Shown here: positions 1 through 8,383 of the stretch, one piece after another
Layout: the number at the start of each line of letters is the position of its first letter
Numbering within the stretch: position 1 is the stretch's first letter
Assembly (NCBI GenBank): GCA_029974595.1
Contig: JARKRC010000027.1
Coordinates: 124,001 to 188,000, forward strand
Length of the DNA stretch: 64,000 nucleotides
From: Ereboglobus sp.
GTDB taxonomy: Bacteria > Verrucomicrobiota > Verrucomicrobiia > Opitutales > Opitutaceae
Direction of reading: 5' to 3'
Position numbers and translations under genes: made by a program
The notes under the pieces: model-generated
Told to the model about the DNA's origin: nothing
The model's database searches: none
What the model saw: the letters and a program-made list of their open reading frames with translations, nothing else

Positions 1-449
1 CGGTTGTCTCTTTGGGGTCTGTCGATACGCCATATAGTAGGCGAAGTCTTCACGCGTAACTCACGGTGATGATACCTGCCATCGTAGAAGTGAAAAGAGA
101 CTTCTGGATGCTCACCAAATGCTTTCTTTTCTTCGGTGCCATACTGAAATCCCACAACCTTGTAAGCCACCCCTGCCAACTCTCCAGAGCTAAATGTGCT
201 CCATGTCATTTTAATCGAGTCAAACTGAGGGTTATCAATGCCGGACAAATCCTCTTTCTTTACTTCCGCAAATCCCGTGTCGGTCTGAAGTGCGAGAGAA
301 AGAATATTCGAGCGATTCTTCGTGAGAACAATGGTGCCTCCATCTTCGAACGTAAGCACGGCCTTTGAGATTTTCCCGAGGCGGTCTCTGTGTGCAATTG
401 CCGGCACTGTAAATATAAAGGCAAATAATATAAGCAGGTTTTTTTTCAT
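1..449 (-). CDS. Secreted hypothetical protein, 3' end beyond the window
   Basis: An open frame starts at an ATG (449-447) and runs off the left edge without a stop, giving 149 complete codons. The first 20 residues form a signal peptide: a Lys pair, a hydrophobic core LLILFAFIFTV, and an Ala-x-Ala-like end at PAIAH. The mature part contains TFEDGGTIVLTK and a conserved-looking FHFYDGRYHHRELR near the edge. I do not recognise the family; export to periplasm or surface is inferred from the signal alone. No strong Shine-Dalgarno precedes the ATG. A 7-bp inverted repeat (473-479 / 483-489) lies 24-40 nt upstream and could be regulatory. Confidence 0.6.
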   Translation of the reverse strand, partial: MKKNLLILFAFIFTVPAIAHRDRLGKISKAVLTFEDGGTIVLTKNRSNILSLALQTDTGFAEVKKEDLSGIDNPQFDSIKMTWSTFSSGELAGVAYKVVGFQYGTEEKKAFGEHPEVSFHFYDGRYHHRELRVKTSPTIWRIDRPQRDN

Positions 450-682
450 CTTAGGCCAACAGTGTGATTGAGCGGAACTGGGAGTTCCGGTTTTTATGAT
501 GGTAATTATCGACTGCGTTGTTAATGGCGTTTTTTTAGGAATCATTGTTCAATAGGGTTTAGTAAAAAATTCAGCTTGTTTTTTTCTGGTTTCGATGCGC
601 CTTTTGGCTTTATAAATGCCGACAATAACGGAACTGAAAAGCGGAACTGGGGAGAGAGGATACGCCGATCTTGTTTTTTAGG

Positions 683-870
683 TGGAGGGAGTAGTTAGCG
701 AAATTGCGGTGGTCGGACGGAAAGAAGGCGATGCACGAGCGGGTGGTTTTCGGGCTTTTGAAATACTGCAAGGAGAGGGGCGGACGGTGACCATTGCGGT
801 GATACGGGGATATCTGGCGGAGTTGGAGGGGCAGGGCAAGCCGATTGAAGAGGGGTGGGTGGCGACGACG
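683..870 (+). pseudogene. Possible remnant of a tyrosine recombinase N-terminal domain
   Basis: Reading 695-783 in one frame gives LAKLRWSDGKKAMHERVV followed by FGLLKYCKERG. Moving to the next frame continues as TVTIAVIRGYLAELEGQGK and PIEEGWVA. Together these resemble the helical core-binding domain of integron-type tyrosine recombinases, which has an iterated helix pattern ending before the catalytic domain. A TAG at 692-694 and the frameshift near 783 would destroy the gene, and no catalytic domain follows. Family assignment is from memory of sequence style, so this is a weak call; it may be chance coding potential. Confidence 0.25.
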
Positions 871-1004
871 TTTTGTTTCTCACTCCGCGCATCGTGATGC
901 ATTCCGACCAAACGGGGTTCACGCAATGCCGTTTGTGTTTTATAAATCACGGAAACACGGAAGCACGGAAAAGGACGCAACTGTTGAGTTTGCCGCGTCA
1001 GCGC

Positions 1005-1060
1005 CGTAGCGCAGGCTTCCAGCCTGCTTGCCGGAATGCAGGCTGGAAGCCTGCGCTACG
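1005..1060. repeat. REP-like perfect palindrome, 23-bp arms
   Basis: Arms 1005-1027 and 1038-1060 are perfect inverted copies (core GCAGGCTGGAAGCCTGCG) around a 10-nt loop. The right arm recurs at 27794-27815 inside mpl. When translated, such palindromes give the tell-tale peptide SAGFQPA. It behaves like a dispersed extragenic palindrome; no RAYT-type transposase gene is visible in the window. Confidence 0.85.
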
Positions 1061-1124
1061 AAAGGCATTCGCTGCCTCCCGCCAACTTGTGGGTAATCTT
1101 CAGGAGATGTCGCCGCGCGCCAAA

Positions 1125-1955
1125 TCAGAAAGCGCCGTTTTTGCCGCGTCCGGTGAAGCGCAGCTCCAGGCGCTTGCCGCGGCGCGCGAGGCGGATGGGG
1201 GCGTCGAAAGCGGAGGAGAGCGTCTTGTCGGTGAGCGTGGCGGCGAGCGGGCCTTGCGCGAGGACTTTGCCGGCCCGGAGCACGAGGGCATGCGTGAAGG
1301 CGGGCGTGATTTCCTCAACGTGATGCGTGACGAGCACGAGCGCAGGACTGGCGCTTCGTCGGGCGAGTTTTTCGAGGAAGGCGAGGAAGTGTTCGCGCGC
1401 CACCGGGTCGAGGCCGGAGCAGGGCTCGTCGAGGATGAGCAGGCGCGGTTTTGCCATGAGGGCGCGGGCGATGAGGACGCGCTGGCGCTCGCCTTGCGAG
1501 AGATACAGCCACTCGCGGCGCGCGAGGTGTGCGGCGCCAGCGAAACGGAGGAGCTTGAGCGCGGCGGTCTCGTCGGCGCGGGTGGTTTTCATCCAGAGAT
1601 CGAGTTGCGCGTATTTGCCGCTGATGACGGTTTCGATGGCGGGCTCGGCGGGCGGAATCGAGATTTGGAGCGAGGTGGTCACGATGCCGATCTGGAGGCG
1701 CAGATCGCGCCAGTCGCATTCGCCGTAGCGGCGGCCAAGCACGGCGACGTCGCCCGCGGTGGGCGAAAAATAGCCGGTGATGGAACGAAGGAGCGAGGTC
1801 TTGCCGCAGCCGTTGGGGCCGAGGATGACCCAGTGCTGTCCGCGCGCGACGCGCCAGCCGATGTCATCGAGGATGACGGTCTGGCCGCGCTCGATGCGCA
1901 GGCCGGAGACTTCAAGGATGGCGGATTTTGCGGATGTGGCGGCGGACGGTTTCAT
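1125..1955 (-). CDS. ABC transporter ATP-binding protein, ModF/COG1119-like
   Basis: A single nucleotide-binding domain of about 276 residues. Walker A is GPNGCGKTS at residues 46-54, the signature LSQGERQRVLIARAL lies near residue 160, Walker B is LLILDEPCSGLDP, and the switch histidine is in VTHHVEEI. The PhrA/ModF-type single-domain ATPases have the same arrangement, but no permease or binding protein is adjacent, so the substrate is unknown. The ATG at 1955 is preferred; the frame is open to a TTG at 1967. Neither has a clear ribosome-binding site. It faces away from the antiporter gene. Confidence 0.85.
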   Translation of the reverse strand: MKPSAATSAKSAILEVSGLRIERGQTVILDDIGWRVARGQHWVILGPNGCGKTSLLRSITGYFSPTAGDVAVLGRRYGECDWRDLRLQIGIVTTSLQISIPPAEPAIETVISGKYAQLDLWMKTTRADETAALKLLRFAGAAHLARREWLYLSQGERQRVLIARALMAKPRLLILDEPCSGLDPVAREHFLAFLEKLARRSASPALVLVTHHVEEITPAFTHALVLRAGKVLAQGPLAATLTDKTLSSAFDAPIRLARRGKRLELRFTGRGKNGAF

Positions 1956-2075
1956 GACTCTTAACAAAGCAAAAGGCGATACACCCGCAGGCGCGCGATG
2001 CCAAGCGCGGCATTTTTTGCGCCGAGAGTGCGGACTTGGCAGCGCGAGGGCGACCGGCCAACGTGCGCCTTTTGC

Positions 2076-3221
2076 ATGAACGGAATAGAAATCATCGTCT
2101 GTTTGCTTTTGCTGTTTATGAGCGTGCCGGACCTGTGCCGGTGGCTGCGGCGTCCGGCCCTAGCGTATCCGATGTTTGTCGTTTTCGGCCTGTTGATCGC
2201 ACCGCTGACGGGCGGGGAGGTGAAAACGATGCTCGTGCAGGCGGGGCAGATGGGGTTTTTGCTGCTGTTATTCGAGGTGGGATTGGAAATCGACTTGCCG
2301 CGCTTTCGCGAGTTTCGAGGCCCGCTGGCAAAGGCGCTTTTGTGGGCGCTGTTGCAGTATCCGGTGATTTTTGCGCTGGGGCACTTTGCGGGGTTGCGGT
2401 GGGTCGGCTGCCTGATCGCGTGCGCGGCGCTGACGGGATGCTCGGTGGGCATGGGTTATGCGGGATGGAAAAACTATCCCGGCTTGGAATACCAGAAGCG
2501 GCGCGAAATCCTGCTCATGATGCTCGCGCTGGAAATCCTGGCGATTGTGCTCATGTCGGTCGAAACGACGTTCTACGAGCAGGCGCCGACGTGGCTCGTC
2601 AGTTTGAAGCTTAGCGGAATCGTGGTCGTGGTCGGCTTGATCAGCATGTTTTCGCGGCGCATCAAGCTCATCATCGAGCATCTGCTCAAGCAGACGACGC
2701 ACTGGCGCGTGCATTTGATCGTCCTGTTCGTGCTCGTGGTGTGCGCGATCGGCGAACGGCTCGGATTGTCGGCGATCAAAACGGCGTTTTTCCTGGGTTT
2801 GTTTTTGAGCCGGATCGAGCATGACGGCGAGCCGCTGGAAACGTATATCGCGCCCGTAAGCCGGCGGTTTCTGATACCGATTTTCTTCTTTGCTCTCGGG
2901 CTGCAAATCCCGACGGAATATCTCGTCTCGTGGACGGGTTTGATCGCCGTGGGGTCGGCGGCGCTCATCATGGGTTTGCGCTGGGTGATTCAGCGCGTGG
3001 TGCTGCCCGTCGGCGGAAAACAGGGCGAGCGCGTGAGCGCGTTTTTGCTTCTGTGCCCGAATCTGACGATTGTCGCGCTGGCTGCAGGCGTGCTTTTGCA
3101 CGACCCCTCGACCGCGCACGCCGCGTCGCTGGTGCTCCTGGTGGGCCTGTTCATGACGGTGCCCGCGATCCTGATGCTTCCCGCGCCGCCGAAGGGTGGG
3201 CAAATCGATGGAAGACATTGA
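2076..3221 (+). CDS. Cation:proton antiporter, CPA2/KefB-like membrane domain
   Basis: An almost entirely hydrophobic protein of 381 residues with 10-12 predicted membrane segments, typical of the Na+/H+ exchanger (CPA2) domain. It includes the conserved stretch LLLLFEVGLEIDLPRFRE, matching the 'LF..GLE.d' signature of KefB/NapA-type exchangers, and SAIKTAFFLGLFLSR. No C-terminal TrkA-N domain is present, so it is the transport domain only. The ATG at 2076 is chosen because upstream in-frame sequence from 1998 is Arg-rich and not membrane-like. Probable role is monovalent cation/proton exchange at the inner membrane; the ion is not determinable. Confidence 0.85.
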   Translation: MNGIEIIVCLLLLFMSVPDLCRWLRRPALAYPMFVVFGLLIAPLTGGEVKTMLVQAGQMGFLLLLFEVGLEIDLPRFREFRGPLAKALLWALLQYPVIFALGHFAGLRWVGCLIACAALTGCSVGMGYAGWKNYPGLEYQKRREILLMMLALEILAIVLMSVETTFYEQAPTWLVSLKLSGIVVVVGLISMFSRRIKLIIEHLLKQTTHWRVHLIVLFVLVVCAIGERLGLSAIKTAFFLGLFLSRIEHDGEPLETYIAPVSRRFLIPIFFFALGLQIPTEYLVSWTGLIAVGSAALIMGLRWVIQRVVLPVGGKQGERVSAFLLLCPNLTIVALAAGVLLHDPSTAHAASLVLLVGLFMTVPAILMLPAPPKGGQIDGRH

Positions 3222-3277
3222 TTTTTGAAGTCTTAAAAGTGCAGGGGACTGTCGATATAAAGGCATGAAATAAAAAA

Positions 3278-3295
3278 TGCCCTAAACTTAGGGCA
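3278..3295. promoter_or_regulatory. 18-bp palindrome upstream of the siderophore receptor
   Basis: The arms tgccctaa and ttagggca are perfect complements separated by 2 nt. The site is 70 nt before the receptor ATG at 3365. It has no following T-run and a loop too tight for a good RNA hairpin, so a DNA operator is more likely than a terminator. It does not match the Fur consensus. Confidence 0.4.
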
Positions 3296-3364
3296 GAAAC
3301 GGCAAATCATGCAGATTTGTCTTTAGTGAGACGGAGGCGCAGTATTGTTTCAGGATCTTTTATT

Positions 3365-5551
3365 ATGCGACTCAATATCAGAAAACAAATGATTATCTCC
3401 TTGTCGGCGTGCTTGTGGCTCGCCGGTCAGGCCCTAGCGCAGCCGCTGTCAGCATCGGCTTCCGGCGGCGCAGGCAACGCCCCGGGTGCGGCGGGGGATG
3501 AAGTTGTGCAGCTCGAACCGCTCAATGTCAGCGGGCTGCGCGAAAAGGGTTTTGTGCCGAAAAGCAGCGCGGTGGGCACGAAGAGTGTGGTGCCGCTTGT
3601 CGAGGCGCCGCAGTCGATTTCCGTGATCACGGCCGACCAGATGGCGCTGCAAGGCGCGCGCGGTCTGGACGACGCTGTCAAATACAGCTCCGGCGTGATC
3701 GGCAATCCTTACGGCTACGATCCGCGCACCGACTGGCTTTATGTGCGCGGGTTCGCGCCGACGCGTTACATCGACGGGCTCGCGATGCCCGATGGCGTTT
3801 GGACGGGTGTGACGCGCTGGGATCCGTACGGGTTTGAGCGCGTTGAAGTCCTGAAAGGCGCGTCGTCCGCGCTTTATGGCACGATGCCTGTGGGCGGTTT
3901 GGTCAACGCCTCCACAAAACGTCCGACGCTGCAGGCTTTCGGCGAAATCTCCGCCGGGGTGGGCAGCTTCGAGCAGCTTCAGGCGTCGCTCGATGCCGGC
4001 GGCCCGCTCAATGCCGGAAAATCGCTGCTCTATCGCCTGACAGCCTCCGTGCGCGCGGGTGACAGCGTGCTTGATTATTCGAAGGACAACCGCCAGTTCA
4101 TCGCGCCCGCGTTCACTTGGGTCATCAATCCCGACACCTACATCACGTTTCTTGCGCGTTACCAGCGCGACGCGAGCCGGGGTCTGCTCGGCTTCCTCCC
4201 GGCGGAAGGCACCATCGATCCGAATCCCAACGGCACGCTTTCCATCAAGCGTTACACGGGCGAGCCGGATTTTGATTATTACGACAAGGAACTCTGGTCG
4301 TTCGGCTACGAGGCCGAGCACCGTTTCGGCGCGAAACGCGAATGGTATGTCCGCCAGAATCTCCGCGTTGTCGGCGCGAGCGTCGATCAGGCGCTGGTCG
4401 GCGGACTCGGTCTCGATGTCGATCTGCGCACGCTCAATCGCTATTCGTGGACGCCGCACGAAACGTCGCACGGCATCGCCGTCGATACCCAAATCGGCGG
4501 AAAACACGTGCTCAATGAAATCGAGAACAACCTGCTCGGCGGTCTCGATTATCGCCACGGCAGCAACAATGCCGTCTCCGGCATGGGCTTCGGCGTCGCC
4601 CCGCTCGATATTTTCAACCCGGTGTATGGCGCGGCCATCACGAGGCCCGCGGATTCGTCGCACACGTATCAAACGCAAAGCCAGTTTGGCATTTATGTAC
4701 AGGACCGCATCAAGTGGCGCGGCGCCATCCTCACCCTCGGCGCGCGCCAGGATTTCGTCTCGCTCGAAACCGAGGACCGCATGGCCCACACGAGCCAGAA
4801 ACGCAGCGACTCGCGCCTGTCCGGACGCGTCGGCCTTGGCTACCTCTTCGATTTCGGACTCACCCCTTACGTCGCGTGGTCCACATCCTTCCAGCCCAAT
4901 CTCGGCACGTCGTATTCCGGCGACAGTTTTTCGCCCACGACCGGCTCGCTCCTTGAAGCCGGCCTGAAATATCAGCCTCGTGCCGAAGCCGCGCGCGCCA
5001 TCGACGCGCTTTTCACCGTCGCCGCCTACCAGTCGTCGCTCAAAAACATCCTGACCACCGACACCTCCGCGCCCGTGTTCGGTTATTCGCTCCAGCAAGG
5101 CAAAACCCGCGTGCGCGGCGTCGAAGTCGAGGCGCGCGCCACGCCGCTCAAGGGCCTCGGCGTGATCGCCGCCTACACCTACACCGACAGCGAGATTCGC
5201 GAAACCAGCGTCGTCACCGACTTCGGCAAACAAATCCCGCTCGTGCCGCGCAACCGCGTCAGCCTTTGGGGCGATTACACACTGTCCGCCGGTGTGCTCC
5301 GCAATCTCGGCTTCGGCCTCGGCGTCACTTACAACTCCGCCGTTTACGGCGATTCCTCCAACGCCTACAAGGGCAATTCCGCGACGCTCTGGGACGCCGT
5401 CGTCCATTACGATCTCGGCACACAATGGCGTTTCCAGATCACCGCGACCAACGTCTTCGACAAACGCTACGTCTCCGCCGTGCAAAGCTCCATGTGGGCC
5501 TTTTATGGAAACCCGCGCGTCGTGACCGGAAGCGTGACGTATAAGTTCTGA
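3365..5551 (+). CDS. TonB-dependent ferric-siderophore receptor
   Basis: An outer-membrane receptor of 728 residues. The signal peptide ends near LAGQALAQ. The plug domain follows (about residues 50-210) with EAPQSISVITADQM, WLYVRGFAPTRYIDG and the end-of-plug motif RVEVLKGASSALYG. A 22-strand barrel continues to the aromatic C-terminus SVTYKF. The plug pattern and size match FhuA/FpvA-type hydroxamate or mixed siderophore receptors. The ATG at 3365 starts a proper signal peptide; upstream in-frame codons to 3317 are Arg-rich and poor. A PepSY membrane protein follows, a common pairing for siderophore iron reduction. The exact ligand is unknown. Confidence 0.9.
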   Translation: MRLNIRKQMIISLSACLWLAGQALAQPLSASASGGAGNAPGAAGDEVVQLEPLNVSGLREKGFVPKSSAVGTKSVVPLVEAPQSISVITADQMALQGARGLDDAVKYSSGVIGNPYGYDPRTDWLYVRGFAPTRYIDGLAMPDGVWTGVTRWDPYGFERVEVLKGASSALYGTMPVGGLVNASTKRPTLQAFGEISAGVGSFEQLQASLDAGGPLNAGKSLLYRLTASVRAGDSVLDYSKDNRQFIAPAFTWVINPDTYITFLARYQRDASRGLLGFLPAEGTIDPNPNGTLSIKRYTGEPDFDYYDKELWSFGYEAEHRFGAKREWYVRQNLRVVGASVDQALVGGLGLDVDLRTLNRYSWTPHETSHGIAVDTQIGGKHVLNEIENNLLGGLDYRHGSNNAVSGMGFGVAPLDIFNPVYGAAITRPADSSHTYQTQSQFGIYVQDRIKWRGAILTLGARQDFVSLETEDRMAHTSQKRSDSRLSGRVGLGYLFDFGLTPYVAWSTSFQPNLGTSYSGDSFSPTTGSLLEAGLKYQPRAEAARAIDALFTVAAYQSSLKNILTTDTSAPVFGYSLQQGKTRVRGVEVEARATPLKGLGVIAAYTYTDSEIRETSVVTDFGKQIPLVPRNRVSLWGDYTLSAGVLRNLGFGLGVTYNSAVYGDSSNAYKGNSATLWDAVVHYDLGTQWRFQITATNVFDKRYVSAVQSSMWAFYGNPRVVTGSVTYKF

Positions 5552-5555
5552 CACA

Positions 5556-5642
5556 AAGTAGCGGGCAAGAGGTAGCGGGTAGCCAAGCCGCCGTTGTTTG
5601 TGGTTTTTCTGCTCGCTACTCGCTACTCACTGCTCGCTACTT
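5556..5642. repeat. Inverted array of 7-nt words (CTCGCTA family)
   Basis: Arms 5556-5583 and 5615-5642 (28 nt each) are imperfect inverted copies around a 31-nt centre. The right arm reads as 7-nt units CTCGCTA, CTCGCTA, CTCACTG, CTCGCTA; the left arm has the same period on the other strand. Most mismatches are transitions. It lies between the receptor stop and the PepSY start, and would fold as a long RNA hairpin in a shared transcript. Confidence 0.8.
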
Positions 5643-5656
5643 TTCCTCTCCTTTTC

Positions 5657-6736
5657 GTGCGCAAACGCATCTGGCAGCTCCATTCGTTCCTCGGCCTCTT
5701 TGCCGGGTTTGGGCTCCTGCTCATCGGTTTGAGCGGGAGCCTGCTCGTTTTTCACGACGAGTTGGAATGGCTGCTCAACCCCGCGGCCACACGCGTCACA
5801 CCGGCTGAAACCGGGCGCCTCTCCTTCGACGAACTGCTCGCGCGCGCGAATGCCCAGCTCCCCGATTACGAGATCACTGGCTGGCAGCCGCGCGACAACG
5901 GCGCCCGCAACGCCGACGCGCTCTACCTGATCCGGCACGGCGACACCGAGTGGAAAACCGCGACGCTCGACCCCTACACCGGCAAAATCCTCGCCTCGCC
6001 CATTTCGCAGCATCGCACGCTCACCGGCTGGCTGCTCAAATTCCACTACGAGTTTTTCGCGGACGAAATCGGCCGCGCCCTTTGCGCGCTCCTCGCGCTC
6101 GCGCTGCTCGTGCTCGGTGTGAGCGGCATTTTTATTTACCGGCAAATCTGGAAAAACCTTTTCACGCTCCGCTGGAGTCACGCGGCGCGCGTGCTGTTGT
6201 CCGATTTTCACAAACTCATCGGGATCACCTCCGCCGCGTTCAACCTCGTGCTCGGCTTCACCGGCGCATATTGGAACATCACCGAGGTCATCGAGCACGC
6301 GGGCGGCCACGAGCACGCGCAACCCGCATTCGCGACGCGCCTCTATCCCGAAACGCTCGCGCTCGACGCGCTCCTCGCCGACGCGCCGAAACACATGGCA
6401 GGATTTCGTCCCAATTTCATCTCGCTCCCCAGCGTTCCCGCCGCGCCTGCGGTCATGTTTTGGGGCTCGGTGCCCGGCGCAAACCCGTTTCGCAACCCCT
6501 ACGGCAGCACGGTCACCTACGATGCAAAAACCGCCGCGCCCTTCACCCCGACCGCCACGCGCGACATTCGCGAGCAACCGCTTTGGACGCAAATCACGGA
6601 CATGTTTCAACCGCTGCATTTCGGCAGTTTTGGCGGGCTCTTCATAAAAATCATCTGGTCACTTGCCGGCCTCGCCCCCGGCGCGCTTGCCGTGACGGGC
6701 TTCCTGATCTGGCGCAGCCGAAAATGCCGGTCGTAG
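5657..6736 (+). CDS. PepSY-associated membrane protein, probable iron(III)-siderophore reductase
   Basis: About 359 residues with the COG3182 (PepSY/PiuB-like) layout. An N-terminal helix (LHSFLGLFAGFGLLLIGLSG) precedes a soluble PepSY region, then a helix pair around ALLALALLVLGVSGIF and FHKLIGITSAAFNLVLGF, and a C-terminal helix before the stop. The histidines in WQLHSF, FHYEF and FHKL are the sort that bind heme in this family. The GTG at 5657 is chosen because the open frame upstream (from 5594) only translates the repeat array at 5556-5642. Position after the siderophore receptor supports a role in ferric-siderophore reduction at the inner membrane. Confidence 0.8.
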   Translation: MRKRIWQLHSFLGLFAGFGLLLIGLSGSLLVFHDELEWLLNPAATRVTPAETGRLSFDELLARANAQLPDYEITGWQPRDNGARNADALYLIRHGDTEWKTATLDPYTGKILASPISQHRTLTGWLLKFHYEFFADEIGRALCALLALALLVLGVSGIFIYRQIWKNLFTLRWSHAARVLLSDFHKLIGITSAAFNLVLGFTGAYWNITEVIEHAGGHEHAQPAFATRLYPETLALDALLADAPKHMAGFRPNFISLPSVPAAPAVMFWGSVPGANPFRNPYGSTVTYDAKTAAPFTPTATRDIREQPLWTQITDMFQPLHFGSFGGLFIKIIWSLAGLAPGALAVTGFLIWRSRKCRS

Positions 6737-6801
6737 CGTTCATGCGACGCGCATAATAATAGCGTGGCCAAGCCCGGCGCTCGCGAGCACAAGAATTTGC
6801 C

Positions 6802-8109
6802 GTGCGCCTTCTCGCCCGCCAGATCGCCGGACTGTTCCAGCCGCGCCGCCTTGCGCGGCGCGTGGCGCTTGTCACGGCAGCGGGATTGTCGCTGACGCTG
6901 CCGTGCGCAAATGCCGCCGCTGCGCCGTCATTTCTGAAACTGCCGCGCTTCGACGGCGAGGTGAGCGGCGATTTCTCGATGCCGCAAAACGGACTCGAAT
7001 TGCACTGGCGGCTCAAGGTCGAATCCCCTGAAAACGAACCCGGCATCCGGCGCGGACGCTTGGAACTGGAAGGGCAGGGCGCGCATGTCGTGGCGCGCGC
7101 GTCGCTTGATCTCGCGACCGGCGTGACGCAGTGGGAGATCGAAAAAGCCGAGGCCGACCTCGCGGAAATTTTTTCCCTTGTCGCGCCGCTGCGCCTGCCG
7201 GATTTCGCGCATTTGAGCGTGACGGGAACCGTCACCGCGCAGGGCGGGGGACGGCTGGCGGCGGACGGCGCTTTTTCCGGTGCGGCTGTTGTCACAATCA
7301 CCGATGCCGCCATCCGCGATTTCTTCGGCGGCTGGTCGGCGGAGGGGCTGGACGCGCGCGTGGAGCTTCCCTCGCTGCCGGAGCTTCGGACCGCGCCCGG
7401 CGGGAAGCTCGCGCTTCGCAGCTTTTCGTTTCCCTCGGCGGGCGTCGAGATGCGCGACGCGGCGACGGACGCAGAATACGCCGCCGACGGGCGTATTCAT
7501 TTTTCAAATACCAAGGTCTCCGGCTATGGCGGCGGCATCGCGGTGGAGCCGTTCACGCTGGACCCCGCCGCGCCCGCCGTCGCGACGCGCGTGCATGTCG
7601 AAAATATCGACTCGGCGAGCCTCGCGGCGTTTCTGCCCGGCAGCGTCGCGGAGGCGCAGGGGTGTTTTTCGGGCGAGCTCGCGCTTCGCTGGTCGCCGCA
7701 GGCGGGCGTTGTGCCGGGTGTGGGAAAACTCGCGCTCGTGCAGGCTCCCGGCGCCTCGATCCGCATGTCGAAGACGCCGGGCTTTTTCACGTCGAACATG
7801 GAGCCGCGCCTGTATTTCCTGCCGGAGTCGGCGGGGTTTTTGCGGCGCTGGTTTTCGCTGGAAAACCCGGCCTATGACACGCTGAAAAAAATCGAGGAGG
7901 GCGAAATGCCCATCTCGGTGGAAAACATCACGATCAACTTCACGCCCGAAGGCGACGAGGCGGGCCGCTCGGCGTCGGTCATGATCGCCGCCCGCCCCTC
8001 CGATCCGAAAAGCGCGGTGAAAAACCTCCGCATCAATATCAACATCACCGGCCCCGTCTCGAAGATGCTGGAAATCGGCACGGCGGACCGCGTGCAGATC
8101 GGGTTTTGA
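6802..8109 (+). CDS. ydbH: YdbH-like AsmA-type intermembrane protein
   Basis: A 435-residue exported protein with an N-terminal hydrophobic segment (RRVALVTAAGLSLTLP) and then beta-rich, low-cysteine sequence. The C-terminal part (FTSNMEPRLYFLPES through VENITINFTPEG and NININITGPV) fits the YdbH family domain. Identification rests heavily on context: the next two genes are a YnbE-like lipoprotein and a YdbL protein, the same trio as in Escherichia coli. There YdbH and YnbE bridge the envelope for outer-membrane lipid homeostasis. It is shorter than E. coli YdbH (about 880 residues), so it is a reduced version. The start is a GTG; an earlier start is not excluded. Confidence 0.75.
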   Translation: MRLLARQIAGLFQPRRLARRVALVTAAGLSLTLPCANAAAAPSFLKLPRFDGEVSGDFSMPQNGLELHWRLKVESPENEPGIRRGRLELEGQGAHVVARASLDLATGVTQWEIEKAEADLAEIFSLVAPLRLPDFAHLSVTGTVTAQGGGRLAADGAFSGAAVVTITDAAIRDFFGGWSAEGLDARVELPSLPELRTAPGGKLALRSFSFPSAGVEMRDAATDAEYAADGRIHFSNTKVSGYGGGIAVEPFTLDPAAPAVATRVHVENIDSASLAAFLPGSVAEAQGCFSGELALRWSPQAGVVPGVGKLALVQAPGASIRMSKTPGFFTSNMEPRLYFLPESAGFLRRWFSLENPAYDTLKKIEEGEMPISVENITINFTPEGDEAGRSASVMIAARPSDPKSAVKNLRININITGPVSKMLEIGTADRVQIGF

Positions 8110-8176
8110 GCGCGCCGCGAAACCGGGTTTGCAAATGCGTGTCACCCTCTCACAATCGTCTGCGTCTTTTTTCCAC

Positions 8177-8359
8177 ATGCGCCGTTTCCTGCTTCTCTCG
8201 CTCCTCGCACTGCCGCTTGCCGGCTGCCTGCACGTCACGATGGACGTGAACGCCAATGTCAACGTCAACGTGAAGCTCGACCAGGCGCTCACCGACTTTT
8301 TCGGCGACCTCGACAAGAAATCCGCGACGATGCAAACGCCGCCCGCCGAGGCCAGATAA
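8177..8359 (+). CDS. ynbE: YnbE-like small lipoprotein
   Basis: A 60-residue protein beginning MRRFLLLSLLALPLAGC, a textbook lipoprotein signal with lipobox LAGC. The mature part is CLHVTMDVNANVNVNVKLDQ, an alternating beta pattern like the N-V-x-V strand of E. coli YnbE, followed by ALTDFFGDLDKK. In E. coli the YnbE strand polymerises with the C-terminus of YdbH to reach the outer membrane. The ATG at 8177 gives the correct signal peptide; the frame is open back to 8129. The gene lies 67 nt after the YdbH-like gene and 24 nt before ydbL. Confidence 0.8.
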   Translation: MRRFLLLSLLALPLAGCLHVTMDVNANVNVNVKLDQALTDFFGDLDKKSATMQTPPAEAR

Positions 8360-8383
8360 CCGCAACCCGCACGCACACCGCTC

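Larger units (their letters stand above)
450..1124. other. Intergenic stretch with recombinase remnant and repeats
   Basis: No intact gene is convincing here. The stretch holds a short inverted repeat (473-489), a possible frameshifted recombinase piece (683-870), three copies of an 8-nt word (CACGGAAA/G, 948-971) and the long palindrome at 1005-1060. The word gcggaactggg occurs at about 471 and again at about 641. The first half is AT-rich compared with the flanking genes. Confidence 0.5.

Noticed and set aside
948-971. Heptad array in the first intergenic region
   Set aside because: The CACGGAAA/G words repeat every 8 nt, not 7, and have no inverted partner, so this was kept apart from the array class.
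1005-1060. CRISPR-like repeat
   Set aside because: It is one palindrome with a single related copy 26.7 kb away inside mpl; there is no repeat-spacer series and no cas gene.
855-1964. Long plus-strand open frame opposite the ABC ATPase (369 codons)
   Set aside because: It is the antisense shadow of the ATPase gene; the minus strand has full Walker and signature motifs, while this frame is only Glu/Ala/Gly-rich and starts in the palindrome.
3449-5554. 701-codon minus-strand open frame opposite the siderophore receptor
   Set aside because: High-GC shadow frame; the plus-strand protein has signal peptide, plug and barrel motifs, this one has no domain signal.
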